From Loxodes magnus (taxonomy: Eukaryota > Ciliophora > Karyorelictea > Loxodida > Loxodidae): 64,000 bases of DNA. The first letter of the stretch is position 1. Every line of letters starts with the position of its first letter. Shown one piece after another: positions 1-12,373 of the stretch. The stretch is from NCBI GenBank assembly GCA_946699065.1, contig CAMPDV010002095.1, forward strand, positions 1 through 64,000, read 5' to 3'. Made by a program: the position numbers and the translations under genes. The notes beneath the pieces were generated by a model. It saw nothing but the letters and a program-made list of their open reading frames with translations, had not been told where the DNA came from and made no database searches.

Positions 1-732
1 TTTATATGTGGTAGGCTGCCACTAATAGATATCTTCATTCATCGGCAAAATTCTATATTTAAGAATTCCATTTTCCTATATTCAAAGCTAATTATGTGTT
101 CTCTATGTTCTTAGTTCTTCTCTTGTCTTTACTTTTTCTAAAGCTCAGTATTTTCATTGAACATGATAATTTACTTAAATACCAACATTTTGTATTCTAG
201 TTTTTCTTTATCCTTTTTTGATTATTTTTTTTAGTTATTCTATTCTCTTTTACAAATTTAATTCAATCTAATTATCTTGTTTCAAATCTTGATCAATTGA
301 TTTTACTTTTTGTTTTCTATAATCATGTTTTATTATTGAATAAATATCGAATGTGATTATTTTAATAGTTACTTTTATTTTACTAAATCATTTTAAATTA
401 ACTATCGACGAGGTATTTATATTTGTTTCATTGATGCTCAATGTTATTCATTATTTTCCTGATTTTCTCCCTTCATTTTAAATTATTTCTTCATTCTTTT
501 AGATTATATTTTTCATTTGGTTAAGTTTATTATAGAATTTCCAATCAGCTAAATTTTTAGGTTCTTTTATTTCAATAGATCCGATAATAACTTTACTTTC
601 AGATGAAGAGTTTGATTCCTCATGAAGCTTCTGATTTTTCAACATTTCTTTCGCTTCTTTATCTTTAAATTTCTAAATTAGATTTTAGAAGAATTTATAT
701 TACTCCATTTAGCTTATAATTTCAAATCTCAT
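1..732 (-). CDS. ORF1-like coiled-coil protein, 3' end cut by window
   Basis: Read on the minus strand with TAA/TAG=Gln and TGA=Trp, the frame starts MRFEIISQMEQYKFF and runs through a Ser-rich block (NSSSESKVIIG) into Lys/Gln-rich coiled coil. The block matches SSSSSKDNVMVG at 8036-8833 and SSSSSEGKVMVG at 61411, so this is one protein family. Where relatives have a CCHC zinc knuckle, this copy has only the remnant KCWYLSKLSC, and that lies in another frame. The knuckle Cys and His look lost and the frame broken. The C-terminal module starts as QWQPTTYK at the window edge. A ~97% similar copy lies at 62820-63603. Probable role by homology: RNA-binding ORF1 (Gag-like) protein of a non-LTR retroelement. 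This copy is probably decaying. Confidence 0.5.
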
Positions 733-2380
733 TTACGTAGTTTTTTCTTCAAAAATAGGGAATGTTTTTTATGAATGCTTTTATGGAATATCTATTTATT
801 ATCTTGAACTTTGGGTTAAAAAAGCCATTTTAATATATATTATGACATTTTTTTACAAGACTAAATAAAAATTCCTTAATATTCGCAAAAAGAAACGAAA
901 TAGTAAAAATATCAGTAACAAATAGTCCCTAACCACATAAAAAATGGATATAAAATGAAACTAAAATAAAATAGTATAATTAAGAAGATTAAAAAGTATA
1001 TTTTATATTATTTACAATTCTATTTAATAATATTAAATATTTAAAAGTATGTTCAATTTTAAAATAGCATGTTATAAAATAAATATTATTAAATTTTAAT
1101 TACTCAAAATATCTTAAATTTGACTTATATTGTATTTTAAAATAAAATATATTTCTTATTTTTATATTTCATTTATTTAATAACATTTTGTGAGCAACAT
1201 TTATTTAAAAAAATTAAGATTTAAGTATAATATTTAAGTTTATTTAATTTTATATAAATATGCTTCAAAATAATTATTTCATATAAAGGCATAAGTAAAA
1301 TAATAATAACTATAAACATTTTAATTAAGTAGCTAAAAATTATGAAAAAGAGAAAAATACTTTAAATATAATATTAGAAAAAAAATTATTTTCTAAATTT
1401 AACAATCTTATTAAAACATTTTAGAGAAGGAAAGATAGTTTTACTTATAATTTTAACTTAAGCAATCAAATTTTTTAGAAAATGAAGATAGAATTTATTT
1501 TAACATATTTTTGAAACTAACATATATATTCTAAAAATAAATTTATTTTATTATAAAAGGAATAATTTTGGTATAATTAGTAATAAATAAAAAAGAGCAA
1601 AAGACTATTTTAATTGTTACTTTTATTTTTATAAATAAGTTTAATTAAAAATTATTATTTTTATATATTTTTAATTATATTTTTATCTAGAAAGTTAAAA
1701 ATTAAAAAATGCTACTTTAATAATATTATGCTAATCTTTTCTATTATTTTTTACCAGCATTTCTTCATTTCTTCATACAATAAGAAAAAGGCAACTTTTA
1801 TTTGTAAGTCATTTAAAAACAATATAAGGAGAAATCAGTAAAATACCTTTATGAGTATATATTCCTTAAAATATCTTTGATTATAAAGATAATATACTTA
1901 TTAGCATATTAAACCTCTCTTGCTTTTAAAGTGAAAGAAATGAAATATAAAAATTTTAAAGGAGATTTATTTTTAACTATATGTAAAAGCTGAAAACGAA
2001 GAATTATTAAGTTTTAAATAATTTAAATATATTATAATTATTTAATTTACATTTTTATTTTAATATTAGACTTCATTTTAAAATCCCAGTTAAAATTAAC
2101 CAAAATATTTTAAATTAAGCTAAAGCTCTTTTTCATTCTTGTTTTTTACTTTAACTTAGATAAATTTATTATTAAAATTATATATAAATTTAAAAAGTTT
2201 GTTTATACTAAAGAAATATTTATTTAACTTTTTATAAAATTTAATTTTAAGTTAATTAATTTTGTTTTAATTTGTTTTTAGATATAACAATTTATTTTAA
2301 TTTTTAAATTTATTTTTTTAAATCTAGACAATTTTGTATAACCTTATTTTATTTTATTTTAAATAAATAAATTTGATTAT
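733..2380. other. AT-rich spacer
   Basis: Low-complexity A/T sequence with homopolymer runs. I see no conserved coding frame, hairpin or RNA gene. The first ~400 bases belong to the direct repeat shared with 63604-64000. Confidence 0.6.
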
Positions 2381-2416
2381 AAAGCGCGTAGCACTCTCGT
2401 TGGTGCGCAGCTCTTT
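2381..2416 (-). other. conserved LINE 3'-terminal hairpin
   Basis: On the minus strand AAAG and GCGC pair with GCGC and CTTT, with a bulge AGCT on the 5' side. The same motif closes elements near 7765, 15975, 23080, 36340 (-), 45795, 53970 and 60290. It is probably the site recognised by the reverse transcriptase at the RNA 3' end. Confidence 0.55.
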
Positions 2417-2429
2417 AAAAAAAATGATT

Positions 2430-2560
2430 CATACTGACAAGAATGTTTGTTACTGATAAAATTATCAGATACTGATAAACCTTGTTCAATACTGGTATAA
2501 TTATTCAGTACTGATAAAAATGCTCAATACTGATATAATTTTAGAATACTCGTAATCTTT
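2430..2560. repeat. ACTGATA short tandem repeats
   Basis: Seven or more imperfect copies of a roughly 20-base unit containing ATACTGATAWAA (for example gatactgataaa, cagtactgataaaa, caatactgatataatt). The spacing is irregular, so this looks like a decayed minisatellite inside the element. Confidence 0.7.
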
Positions 2561-2611
2561 AATACTTGCTGGAGGTCCAAGGACATGGCAGGATTGTGTC
2601 TCATTGCATCA

Positions 2612-2829
2612 CCAAAGCAGAGGACGACATGTGTCAATTATGGGTACTTAAATTCCCCACCTCTGATGAAGCTCGCAATATTATTTCTTTTTCGTTCCAG
2701 TATTAAAAATAAACGAAACCAAGTAAACCATTGTCGAAGGTCTAAGAATCTTATGTATCGAGGCCAAACCAAAGCAGAGGAAGACATAAAGTCGATTATG
2801 GGTACTTAACTTCCCCAACCTCTGATGAA
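2612..2829. repeat. two ~60-bp direct repeats, 157-bp period
   Basis: ccaaagcagaggacgacat through cctctgatgaa at 2612-2670 returns at 2769-2829 with about 85-90% identity (gtcgattatgggtactta versus gtcaattatgggtactta). The GC content is well above the surroundings. Confidence 0.75.
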
Positions 2830-2860
2830 GATGACCTTGTTGTTCACCTTCGAACAACTA

Positions 2861-4288
2861 TGGCGGTTTTAAAGAAATATATTTTAATAAAAATACTTAT
2901 TATATTTAGAATATTATAAAATTTTAATTTAAAAGTTATAAATTTTCTTATTTTTAAGTTGGAAAAAGAATATAAATTTAATTTCAGAATTTTTTTTCTT
3001 GCTAACCTTGTTTTAATTAATATTATTGTTTTTGAAGCTAGTTAAATATAATTTTAGATTCTTAAATTATTTTATGGATAATTTGATTTTTGTAATAATA
3101 AGAATATTTTAATAGTTTAATGTAATCTTTAAATCAATTTAAAAAATATTTTAATTAAAAACTATAGTTAGTTTGTCTCTTTTTTACTTTTGAATCTTAA
3201 TTTAAATATTTCAGTAACCTTTATATTTAAAGTAATAAGATTATAAAAGTTAAAATTTTCATAAAACTAAATTTATAATAAGATAAAATAAGAAAGCAGT
3301 CTAAATTTAATTTTAATATAAATGATTAGTGTGAAATAACACTATTTTATTATTAAATTTAAAAAATAAATAAATTTTATTTATAATAAATGCTTCTTTT
3401 TAAATTTCCATATTCTTTTAATAAGAATTAATATTTAGTAAGTTAAAGAATTTCTCTAGATTTGTAACCAGTTTATTTTTAATTGTAAATAGATTCATTA
3501 AAATTTATTTAAAAGCATTTAGATTAAATATAAAATAGCTTAAAGATTGAAAATTAAAAAATTTATTTATAATATTAAAAAATAATTCTTAAGAAGAAAA
3601 ATATCCTACTCATTGTATCTTTAATATTTTTATCAAACTTCCCATATATTAATTTATGAATAAATTAGTTTTTTCCATATATAAAATTTAAATTTCATAG
3701 CTTAAAATAATAATAATTATTTAAAATAAAGATCTTTTATCTATTATGTTTTCTAGTTAGTTTATAATTATATTTAATAAAAGATTAAAAAAATATAGAT
3801 TAAATAAAAATAGTAAAATAATTTATATCTCAGTTAAATATATATTAAATGAATCTAGCATTAAGCACTTAATTTAGTTTAAATATATTTTATATTTCTT
3901 TACTTATTTAAAATTAAATTACTATGTTTATTGTATTTTTATAATTCTATAATAAAAGTGAATTTACAAAACAAAAATTTGGAAATATTAATAATTTTAA
4001 ATATATTATTTTAACTAAAATTATATTTAAAAAAAGGTATCTAATTTATATAAAATTATAAGTATCTGCATAAGATTTTTAATATTTAAAATAACTTAAA
4101 TTAGTAACTATTATAAAAGCATTTAATATATTATATTTTATATAAAAGTATTTATAAATTTATTATATGAATTAGTCTATCTGCTTAAAGATAATATTTA
4201 ATAAGTGCAAGCCAAGAATACAAGATTTAAATAAATATTAATATTTTTATATTTTAGAAATATAAAAAATTATTTTATGATAATTTAT
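2861..4288. other. AT-rich spacer
   Basis: Nothing recognisable on either strand; runs of A and T only. Confidence 0.55.
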
Positions 4289-6507
4289 TCATTTTTTCTT
4301 CATTTTAGCATGCTAGAATAGCTTTTAATCTATCAAACTATACAACTTCATGTCTATTATATTAGCTGTCTTTTTGTTGAGAATTTTATTACAAAATTCA
4401 AGTACTTTGTCCAATTCTTTTTGCACGAAACTATTCTCAATTAAGGAAGATTTTTTTTGTTCAAAAGAAGGAGCTAAATTAAGAAAATATTACTTGATAA
4501 GACTGATACATTCTTTTTAATTTTTGGTTTAGATAGATAATTAAAAATGGTAATTTATTCTTCATTAAAAATTATCTCTTTTAATTTATCAATTTCTATC
4601 ATTTTCTTCACTAAAAATTCCGCTTCAAAATAATCATAAAAGGTATCTTAGGCTTTATCAAAAATTTCAATTTATTTCTTGCCTTTTTTGATTTATCTAT
4701 TTTATGAATTTGAACTTTTGCAGATATCTATTAATTTTTAGAAATAATACTAGAAAAAATTTATCTTCAAATGATCATCAGGTTTCATTTTTGTTTTCAA
4801 ATATTAAATTTTTTTGTTGTCGGATATTTTAAGATTTATTGCTTATTGCTGTTACAAAATATCATCTTAAGAATGAGGAAATTCTCAGCATTCTTTTATT
4901 TTTTGATTTTTATCAATTTCATTCTAAGTTATTTTAAGATTTTCTCTTTAAGTATTCAAAAGATCATAATTTTCTTCTTAATTTAAATCATTTGAACATT
5001 TAAGAAACAAATTCTAAGTTATGTTAGATTTTTGATAAGTTTCTTAAACTTCATATTCAACAAAAGTTTTTTCGAATTAATTTTCTTCTTTAAAGGCATT
5101 TTAGTTCTTTTCAGGTAACTATTACTCTGAATTAAGTTCGATATTTTATATCTCTTAGCTGTTAAGCTACTCTTTTGCAAAATTGTAAGAATCTTTATTT
5201 TGGTTACTTGAATCATTTTCATTTTCTTTTTTTATTTAAGTTTGATTTTATTCAGTAAAAGAATCTAAAGCAGTTACCTTGTTTTTTTAAATATGTTTTC
5301 TTGTATTCCCTTACCCAAAATATTTTTATTTAAATTTTGCTAAATTTTAAAAATCTGACTTACTCTTAATAGCTTTATTGTCTTATAAATTCTATTTAAT
5401 TTCATTTTTATCATCAAATTTGCTTTATTTTTAATCATTTTAAATTTTTTAAATATCTTAGTCTTCTAAATCGAATATGTCATTGATTAAGCGATAAGCA
5501 AAGGCGTATTTTGAATATAGTTTAACAATAACTTTGCATAAGATAATGATTATACTAAGAACTCCTCCAATTTAAGAAATAACATCTTAGATTTTTTTGT
5601 ATCTTCTTTTATATTAAATTTTACTGTCTGAAGAATAAATTTCAAGGTTAAAAATTGTTGAACTTTGAAGCTTTTAATTTGAAACAGTGTCTACTTAATC
5701 ATTTTCAAGGATTACATCATTCTATAACTATAAATTATTCATCAAAAACCCATCATCAGTTTCTATTTCTACTGGTTTGAAAAATAGTTTTGCGTATTTG
5801 TAAGTATAAATGTCAAGTAGTCAGAATTATCCATTAATCTTATTCTTAATAGGATTTTCGTAATTAGAAATATCTATAATTTTATCAGCAAAATATACAT
5901 AAAAATATAGCTCTTCTTAGATTATTTTTTCTATTTCATTTAGTGGAGCACATGTTATATTTGAATTTGTGCTGTTTTAGCACATATTTATTCTAATAAA
6001 AATACTACTCATGTAATCTTCATTAAATCAGCCTCCTAATTCAAAAGATTCTAAATCTAGACATGTGTTAAGGTACATTATTTAGGAATAGTTATTAAGA
6101 TAATTCTCTAATCCATTAAAGAAATTTTTATTGCATTATTTTGTTGCTATTGGATCTTTATAATAATATTGATCTTTTTATTTCAAATATCCTGCTTCGA
6201 TTGTAAAGTAAGAAGGATTAAATTAAATATTTTCACTGGAGTTTGAAAGCACAAAAGAAATACTAAAGTTATTTATTCCAATGTATTATCTAGGTCTATT
6301 TTCCTATTTAATTGTCTATGAAATAGTGTTTGGATTCTTTTTCAGAAACATATCTTATCCCATATCTAAAAAAGCAAGGAGGAAAAGTATAAAAGTGCAT
6401 ATAGATAAGAAAACTCCAATATGAGTATAAAATCCTCTCGCTCTTTTATACAGCAAGCAGATTTATGTTGGATAAATATCTAAATAGCTTAAAATACTAG
6501 AAGACAT
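4289..6507 (-). CDS. ciliate-type transmembrane protein, divergent paralogue
   Basis: The minus-strand frame starts MSSSILSYLDIYP, followed by a Lys/Arg patch (YKRARGF), a hydrophobic helix (GVFLSICTFILFLLAF) and DMGQDMFLKKNPN. Each part matches the paralogue at 12374 (FFDIYP, YKRQKGF, DMILKANPN). Further on come FELGGW (TGA=Trp) and ITCAPLNEIE, and the end reads QKELDKVLEFCNKILN ... KMKKK then TGA, matching the same end in the other copies. Such proteins (N-terminal helix, extracellular Cys-containing loop, second helix, long charged tail) form a large, functionally uncharacterised family in ciliates. The total length is not a multiple of three, so at least one frame change or tiny intron is present. 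It is much more diverged than the other four copies. Confidence 0.75.
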
Positions 6508-7321
6508 TTTAATTATTTAATTGTTGAGAAATTTTTTAATATTTTGAATTTAGAAAATTTATGAATAAAACTTTCTTAAACTAGAAAAGCATAAGAATCT
6601 AAGATTTAATATTCTCTAATTATTATCTATTTTGTTCTTTGATATTCTAATTTAATTTTTGTTATTGAGGTATTTTTACTTATTCTTTATTTAATACTTT
6701 TATTAATAAATGTGGAACTTATGTGATCTAAGAACGATTTTATAATTAAACAGTTTATTGAAGCTTTTGAAATTTTATTGACCATTATTACTAAAACAAT
6801 ATTTAAAACAATAGTCTAAAAATAATCCATTTTTAAAGAAACTACCTAATTTAATTTAAATTTATAATAATTTAAGCATTTCAAAATATAATATTAATAA
6901 CTAGTTAAATTTTATATAAAATGGACTTAATTTACAAGATTATTAATTTAATTAAAATAAAATCATTTTTTTAATATTTAATTCATAAAACATAGAAAAT
7001 AATCTAATCACAGTAAAAGAGCTATTTAGAGTAAAACAAACAAATCTTCCATATATTTGCAAAGCAGTCTTCATAAATTAAAATTTACAAAATAACTAAA
7101 AGCACTTTAAAATTTATCTAATTTCGGGAATAATAAAATTATAATATTAAATAGTATCAAAAGCAAATTAAGTATAAATAAAAAACATCTTAACTTTAAA
7201 CTTTAATTTTTGTCTAAATTTAGTTTAATAAATAATAAGTAGTTAAATCTTTAATTTTTAAATTTTAATTTTTTTAATTTTTTAATCTCTAATTTATAAA
7301 GCTACTCAGGGTTTTTCAACC
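6508..7321. other. AT-rich spacer
   Basis: No feature seen. The end is the border of repeat block A. Confidence 0.5.
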
Positions 7322-7469
7322 TTCCTTTAATAACTAATAAATGTATTTTTCATAAAATAAAAGTAAATATGCTTATTTTTTTATTTTCTGCTAAAGTTAA
7401 TATTTTATTAAAGATTAATATTTTAACTACTCTTGATAATGTTAAAAAACTAATATAAAACATTTTAGG

Positions 7470-7835
7470 ATACCTAAGCTTTCACCATGAAGTTTACACT
7501 AAATTGCCCTTTAATTTGTGCATAGGTGATTTCCTAGTTATCAGCTTTTCTTAAATCAAGGACTATCATGAGTATTGAATGAATCTCCATGTGCTCAAAC
7601 TCCAATTTCTTAACAAGGCCGAATAATCGGACCGAAGAAAGATGTTAGATACTAAGAGAGCATTCTGATCTCGGCCCTATTGAAGACAAGACTCTTAAAG
7701 GAATGCTAGAACTGTAGAAGACTTCAGAAAAAAGAATTTACTTTAAAAATCTTTATTAAAGAGCTGCGCGCCATTAAGGAGTAACGCACTCTCTTTTCTT
7801 ATTTATTTATTTATTATTAACTACTCTTTTATTTA
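7470..7835 (+). mobile_element. 5'-truncated LINE 3' end (ORF2 C-terminus + hairpin)
   Basis: One frame reads GYLSFHHEVYTKLPFNLCIG and continues to FWSRP. After a one-base slip it reads PIEDKTLKGMLELQK ... LYQRAARHQGVTHSL. The same peptides occur in the tail at 15700-16040 (RSRPIEDKN, LYQRAAYHWDVT). The nucleotides close with gagctgcg ... cgcactc, a 7-bp stem with one bulge, followed by TTATTTATTTATTT. It is a dead-on-arrival insertion of a LINE subfamily distinct from the full element at 18275. The copy in block D is 45505-45865. Confidence 0.65.
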
Positions 7836-8035
7836 TATATATTTATATCAAATTATTGAAATCTAAAAAATAGAATATTTTATAAATAGTGAACATTTTA
7901 AGATGAGAGAAAACCTAAAATTTATATTTTAGTAATTCTAAAATTAAATAAAATAAATAGATTTCTACATTTAAAAAGAGATTAAGATTCATATTAATTA
8001 TTTATAAACTAAATGTAAAAAAGAGTTTACCATTC

Positions 8036-8833
8036 TCTAGGATTTCAACCAGGTACTTGCTGCCATTTTCTTAACGAGGATAGATACAATGACCTTCTTG
8101 ATTAAGTGGTAGGTACCCACTGTTGATTCTCCGTCTATCTAGCAAATTTTTTTTTTCTTATAAATTCCTTTTGATGTAATTCAAATATTTTTTTTAAGTT
8201 TGTGTTCTGTTTTGTTCTTTTTCGTTCAGTTTTTTTCAGGTTATGCATTTCCTTAATAAATAAAACTTGATTTGCAGTATTCTCATTGTTTAAATTCTTA
8301 TCTCGATTAATTTTTTATAAATATCTTGTTTTCTATCTTTTCTAATCTTTTTATTATATTCTGATCTTAAATTTCCAATTATGAGATTTCTTCTTTTTTT
8401 ATTTAAGTTGGAATTTTTTCTAATTCCATTATTTGATTATTGGGTAAATTTGATTAAGATTATCTTCATAATTATTCTTCTGTTATTAATTGATTTTATA
8501 TTAGTTATTTTCTTAAGATTGTTAATTCATTATCCTGAAAATCAATACTATCATAAGTTCTCTTATTTATATGCTTTGGTTATATATGGTTTCTTTGTAT
8601 CAGGAAATTTATTTTTTCATTTGCTCGACTTAATTTTAGAGTTTTTAATATTGGTCATTTTTTTATTCTTCTACTTATTATATTCCAACCATCACATTAT
8701 CTTTGGAAGAAGAACTGGATTCTGATTTAGTAATCTACTTTTATTTTTATTTGCCCGCCTTTCTTTTGGCTTTTCTATTTTAGTTTCTAGAAAGGCAAAT
8801 CAACTATTCCGCTTTTACCGCGCAATTTTCCAT
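8036..8833 (-). CDS. ORF1-like coiled-coil protein
   Basis: The minus-strand frame opens MENCAVKAEQLICL, then a basic run, then SESSSSSKDNVMVG and a coiled coil (YNQSIQIRELMIV) matching YNLGEKIRELM at 61411. It ends in the family C-terminal module (SGYLPLNQEG, YLVEILENGK). No CCHC knuckle is visible, so the middle may be deleted or replaced by Lys/Asn-rich sequence. In block D the first codons carry two one-base deletions, and translation would have to begin at a later ATG. Likely an RNA-binding retroelement protein on its own, since no ORF2 follows on this strand. The start is chosen as the first ATG in the conserved frame; the stop is uncertain. Confidence 0.6.
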
Positions 8834-10300
8834 TTTTTTAATTAAGATTTATATTAGAAATTATAAATATGGTCTTAATATATTTCTACTGAACTAAGTT
8901 ATTAAACAGAATAATAATTATAGATATTATAAAGTAATTATATTTGATAAAAACAGTTATTTTGCTTTTAAGCAAAAATAGAGATAAAATAAAAAATATT
9001 CCTTAATTAATATAAGTTTTAAGTATTATGCTTTTAATAAGATATAACTAATAGTAAAATAAAATTTTTAATTTATTTACTTTTATAATAAAAACTATAA
9101 TAAAACTAATAAGTTTAAATAAAATTATAAATTATATATTATTAGAAAGTAAGAAAGTAAACTATTTATTTCTAAGAAAGTAAAGTTTCTTTTTATATAA
9201 AAATTATTTAATTTTCTTAATAATATCTATTTAATGATATTTCTATATATTTAGAAAATAATACTTATTTTTTTATGGAAAAATACTGCTAAAATAAGAA
9301 TGAGATAATTTTAAATCTTTAGAAAATATTTAATTATATAGACTCTTAAATTATTTAAATTAATATAATAAGCATAAATTAATTATAATTAAACCTAAAA
9401 ATAAGAATAGTTAGCATTTATAAATAGATATTTAACAAGATAAAATATAACTATTATTACTAATTTTTAATTTAATCAATTTTTTATATTTTTGGTTAAA
9501 CTAAGCAATGTAAGCAAAGCAATTTATGATACTTTAAATAACTAATTAGTTAGAGTGTTTAAGTTATTTATTTTTAATAGTCTAAAATGTAAATTTAAAA
9601 ATATAGTGATATAAATAAAAAGTTAAATTAATTAGATCTAAATTGTTAAAAGATAAATAGTATATTTAATTAAAATAATTTAGACTTTTATAGAAATAAG
9701 AAATTAGCCAAATTAAAACTTAACAAATATATAAGTTCTAAGAAATAATTTAATTAATTTAATACTTTTTTTTAAATTAAAATACTTATGCCTTATAAAT
9801 TAATGAAACTTAAATATTGCATTCTATAATTTTAAGTATGTATTCTTTAAAAATATCGAAATTATAAAAGTCTCTAATTTAAATATATTAATATATATTA
9901 AAAAAAATTACTTAACTTAAAGTAAATATAACTACAATAAAAACAAAAATGGAAAGATAAAAAGCTATTAAATACGAAGTTATTTTAAAAGAATGATATT
10001 TACAATTTTAATTCCTATGAAAAAAGTGAGAAATTTTTAAATTATTATTAAACAAATCAAGAACATTAATTATAAATTATATGAAACTAAAATCATTTGT
10101 AATGTAAGTATTTTCTATAATTTTATAAAAAATAAATAAATTAAAATATTAAAATAAATTTAAATTAAATTAAAAAAATGTAAAGAAAAGAAAAAATATT
10201 AAAAAATAAATGAATTAATAAATTAATAAATAAAAAAAAAATCATAAATTTAAAATAAATAAAAATAAATAAATAAATATTTAATAAAAATGGTAAAAAT
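8834..10300. other. AT-rich spacer
   Basis: Long A/T spacer with no coding signal, repeated at 46866-48330 with few differences. Confidence 0.6.
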
Positions 10301-10307
10301 ATTAAAA

Positions 10308-11170
10308 AAAATTTCTATGCATCTCCTGAAGAAATCAAGAAATAAGGAGCGAGTAGACAATACGAACAGCAACAGATCTAAGAAACGCTTCTAATAATAC
10401 AAAAGATGGGTATAGAAAGCTAAAAAGCAACTCAAATCACACCGATCAACGAAGAACAAAGAAAAGTGCTGGAGTTGTAAGAAGCAATTGCTGTAAGAGA
10501 ATTCACTATGTCGCAGTATCAAGAGGAACAGGCTTAAATTCTGATAGATTTTCAGAGTTTAAAGAGGAAATAAAAAGGCTCAGGATCGAAAACAGAAACC
10601 TACAAGACTTAGATTGCAGATATCTTGAAATGGTAAGAGAGTTTCATGGAGACTTATGTCAGGAACAAAATGGTGTCTTCAACAAAATAGTCTCAGTAGT
10701 AAAATATGTTCGCTCATTAAGTTTAGCTTCAGGATTCCAGATGAAGCAGATTCTGAAGCTTACTCCCAATAGTTAGCTGTGCTTTATAATAAAAACTTCT
10801 CCAATGGATATGATTCGAGAAACCAACCAACACAATTTCAGATTTAGAATAAAAAGACCAAGATTCCTAAAATAAAATGATAAGTTTGTGGAAACAGAAT
10901 CATAAATACTGATATGATTTAAAACTATAGAAAATTAATTAATATAGGTGGATAAAGCAGAAATTAAGAAAAAAAATTTACGTTTAATTAAAAAAAAAAC
11001 TATTTTTTAGCCAGTTCTATAAATGTACAAAGGATAAACGATAAAACATGCAAGAAAGACGGTAGAGGAGTAGCAAGGGGATTGATTCTGATTAATTCAA
11101 ATAATTGGTCCTGAGGTCACGAGTTTGAAATTCCTCAAAGATCTCTGAATATTTAAAACTTAAATTAGAA
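10308..11170 (+). CDS. Gln-rich coiled-coil ORF1-like protein, frame-shifted
   Basis: Two good reading frames follow each other. The first, starting near FYASPEEIKKQGASRQ and running to QEEQAQILIDFQ, is Gln-rich and helical. The second begins FSEFKEEIKRLRIENRN and runs through REFHGDLCQEQNGVFN and SPMDMIRET. The change at about 10545 is also present in block D, so it predates the duplication; a tiny intron or an old frameshift would explain it. In a third frame the region ends WSWGHEFEIPQRSLNI, which resembles the C-terminal module of the CCHC family (ENLVQIPGN, ELVAIPEN). No knuckle or convincing start codon was found. Function unknown; probably a further ORF1-type gene. Confidence 0.45.
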
Positions 11171-11191
11171 GTATTATTATATATATATAAA

Positions 11192-12148
11192 ATGGCTTCT
11201 AAGAAATAGCAGAACTTTGAACAAAACATTTAAACAGGAAAATTCTCTAAAAAATAAAAAAACGAAATAATTACAATGAGTGAAAGTGAGAAATATGATT
11301 GATGACGAACATAAACCACTTGGAAATCCAGAACTAAAAAACTTCTGACACAAACTCAAATAGAAATATTATCTAAGTCATTAAAAGAGTTTATGTTTAA
11401 AAATAGATACCTCACTGATAAAGTAGAAAAATTAGAAAAACTAATAACGTCTTCACTTGAGAAACAATATTAATAATCATAAGAAATAGAAAACAAACTG
11501 GAACAAAGAATTCTTTAATTTTAATAATAAATTCAGGTAACGCCATTTTCGTTTTAACAGAATTAATCAGATCCTATGGAAATAGAAAATGAAGCCTCAA
11601 ATTAAAATAAACAGTAAACGTTTATTTAAAATAAGTAGTAAATTTAAATTAAATAAGTCTTACAGGAATAATATTTTAAAAGAAGAATAAAATGCTACGT
11701 GTGCAATAAATAACATCAATGAAAATACTGCTACTAACTAAGCGAAATTTAAAGAAAGAATAAATAAGATATTTTTAGAAAACTATTTAGGATATATCCA
11801 ACATAAAGCGGAAAAATTTATAGACAAAATTCTTTAATTCAAATCTTAATCCTTGGAGAAATAATTAGGAACGCTACATGCAAGATGAAGACTATTCAGA
11901 ATATTAAAGGATGGTGCGCTAATGAAGTGCTACACCGCCTAACTAAGCCTAGTAGAAATTCAAGACAAATTAATGGAGACAAGCTGATAGAATAGGTCAG
12001 ATGGCTGACTAATAAGGCTTTAACAAAGCTTTTTTCTTTTTAACTTTAACTTTTATATAAAAAAATTAAAAATATTAAAAGCTTCTATTTTTACAAATAA
12101 CTAATTCTTATCGAAATCATAAGTCAAATTGATTACTTAGTAATGTGA
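11192..12148 (+). CDS. ORF1-like protein with CCHC zinc knuckle
   Basis: Starts MASKKQQNFEQNIQTG; about 318 codons to a TGA. A coiled coil (KEFMFKNRYLTDKVEKLEK) and a Gln-rich stretch lead to DPMEIENE and the zinc knuckle CYVCNKQHQWKYC (CX2CX3HX4C, with a TGA-coded Trp). The block after it (FRKLFRIYPTQSGKIYRQ) matches TWRQLTRLYVTPQGVFK at 16766-17566. CCHC knuckles bind single-stranded nucleic acid, so an ORF1/Gag-type role is inferred. Compared with block D, this copy lost two bases after KYDW and one base ~40 bases later, scrambling about 14 residues but restoring the frame; D reads YDWYDEHQPLGNPELKK. The last ~35 codons lie in AT-rich sequence and may not be real. Confidence 0.7.
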
Positions 12149-12373
12149 AAATTGGCGGAAATATTAATTCCGAATGTCATTTATAATGTTGGATTCAAAT
12201 AAAATAAGACTTGTCAATCAGCAAATTTATCTTCTGTCTATAAAAGGAATAAAATATTTTTAAAGAAAATTAAATGCCTTTGTAAAATAATTTTATAGTT
12301 ATTTTTATTTTAAATTAAGTATTTTAAATTAAGTTTAAATAAAAATATTTAATTAATAAATTAATAAAATAAA

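Larger units (their letters stand above)
2381..2860 (-). mobile_element. LINE-type 3' tail / non-autonomous element
   Basis: The minus strand ends in the conserved 3' signature of this window's LINEs: AAAGAGCTGCGCACC, a short loop, then GCGCTTTATAATC and a TTTA-rich tail. The bases before the hairpin can be read as QRAAHQRECYAL, resembling the C-terminal QRAA/YAL peptides of other tails here. Upstream is a patch of higher GC with tandem repeats (separate entries) and no recognisable endonuclease or RT. It may be a 5'-truncated LINE of another subfamily or a SINE that borrowed a LINE tail. Confidence 0.55.

Noticed and set aside
2585-2809. 74-codon standard-code ORF
   Set aside because: It runs across the two direct repeats on the strand opposite to the LINE tail and shows no conserved peptide.
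8381-8725. Hydrophobic plus-strand ORF (MRFLLFLFKLEFF...), copied at 46412, resembling a multi-pass membrane protein
   Set aside because: It is the complement of the Lys/Gln-rich coiled-coil ORF1-like gene on the minus strand. Poly-Lys/Gln read backwards gives Leu/Phe/Ile, and the minus-strand peptides match other loci.
11085-11135. tRNA gene suggested by a T-arm-like string
   Set aside because: No matching acceptor stem and no convincing A box at tRNA spacing.
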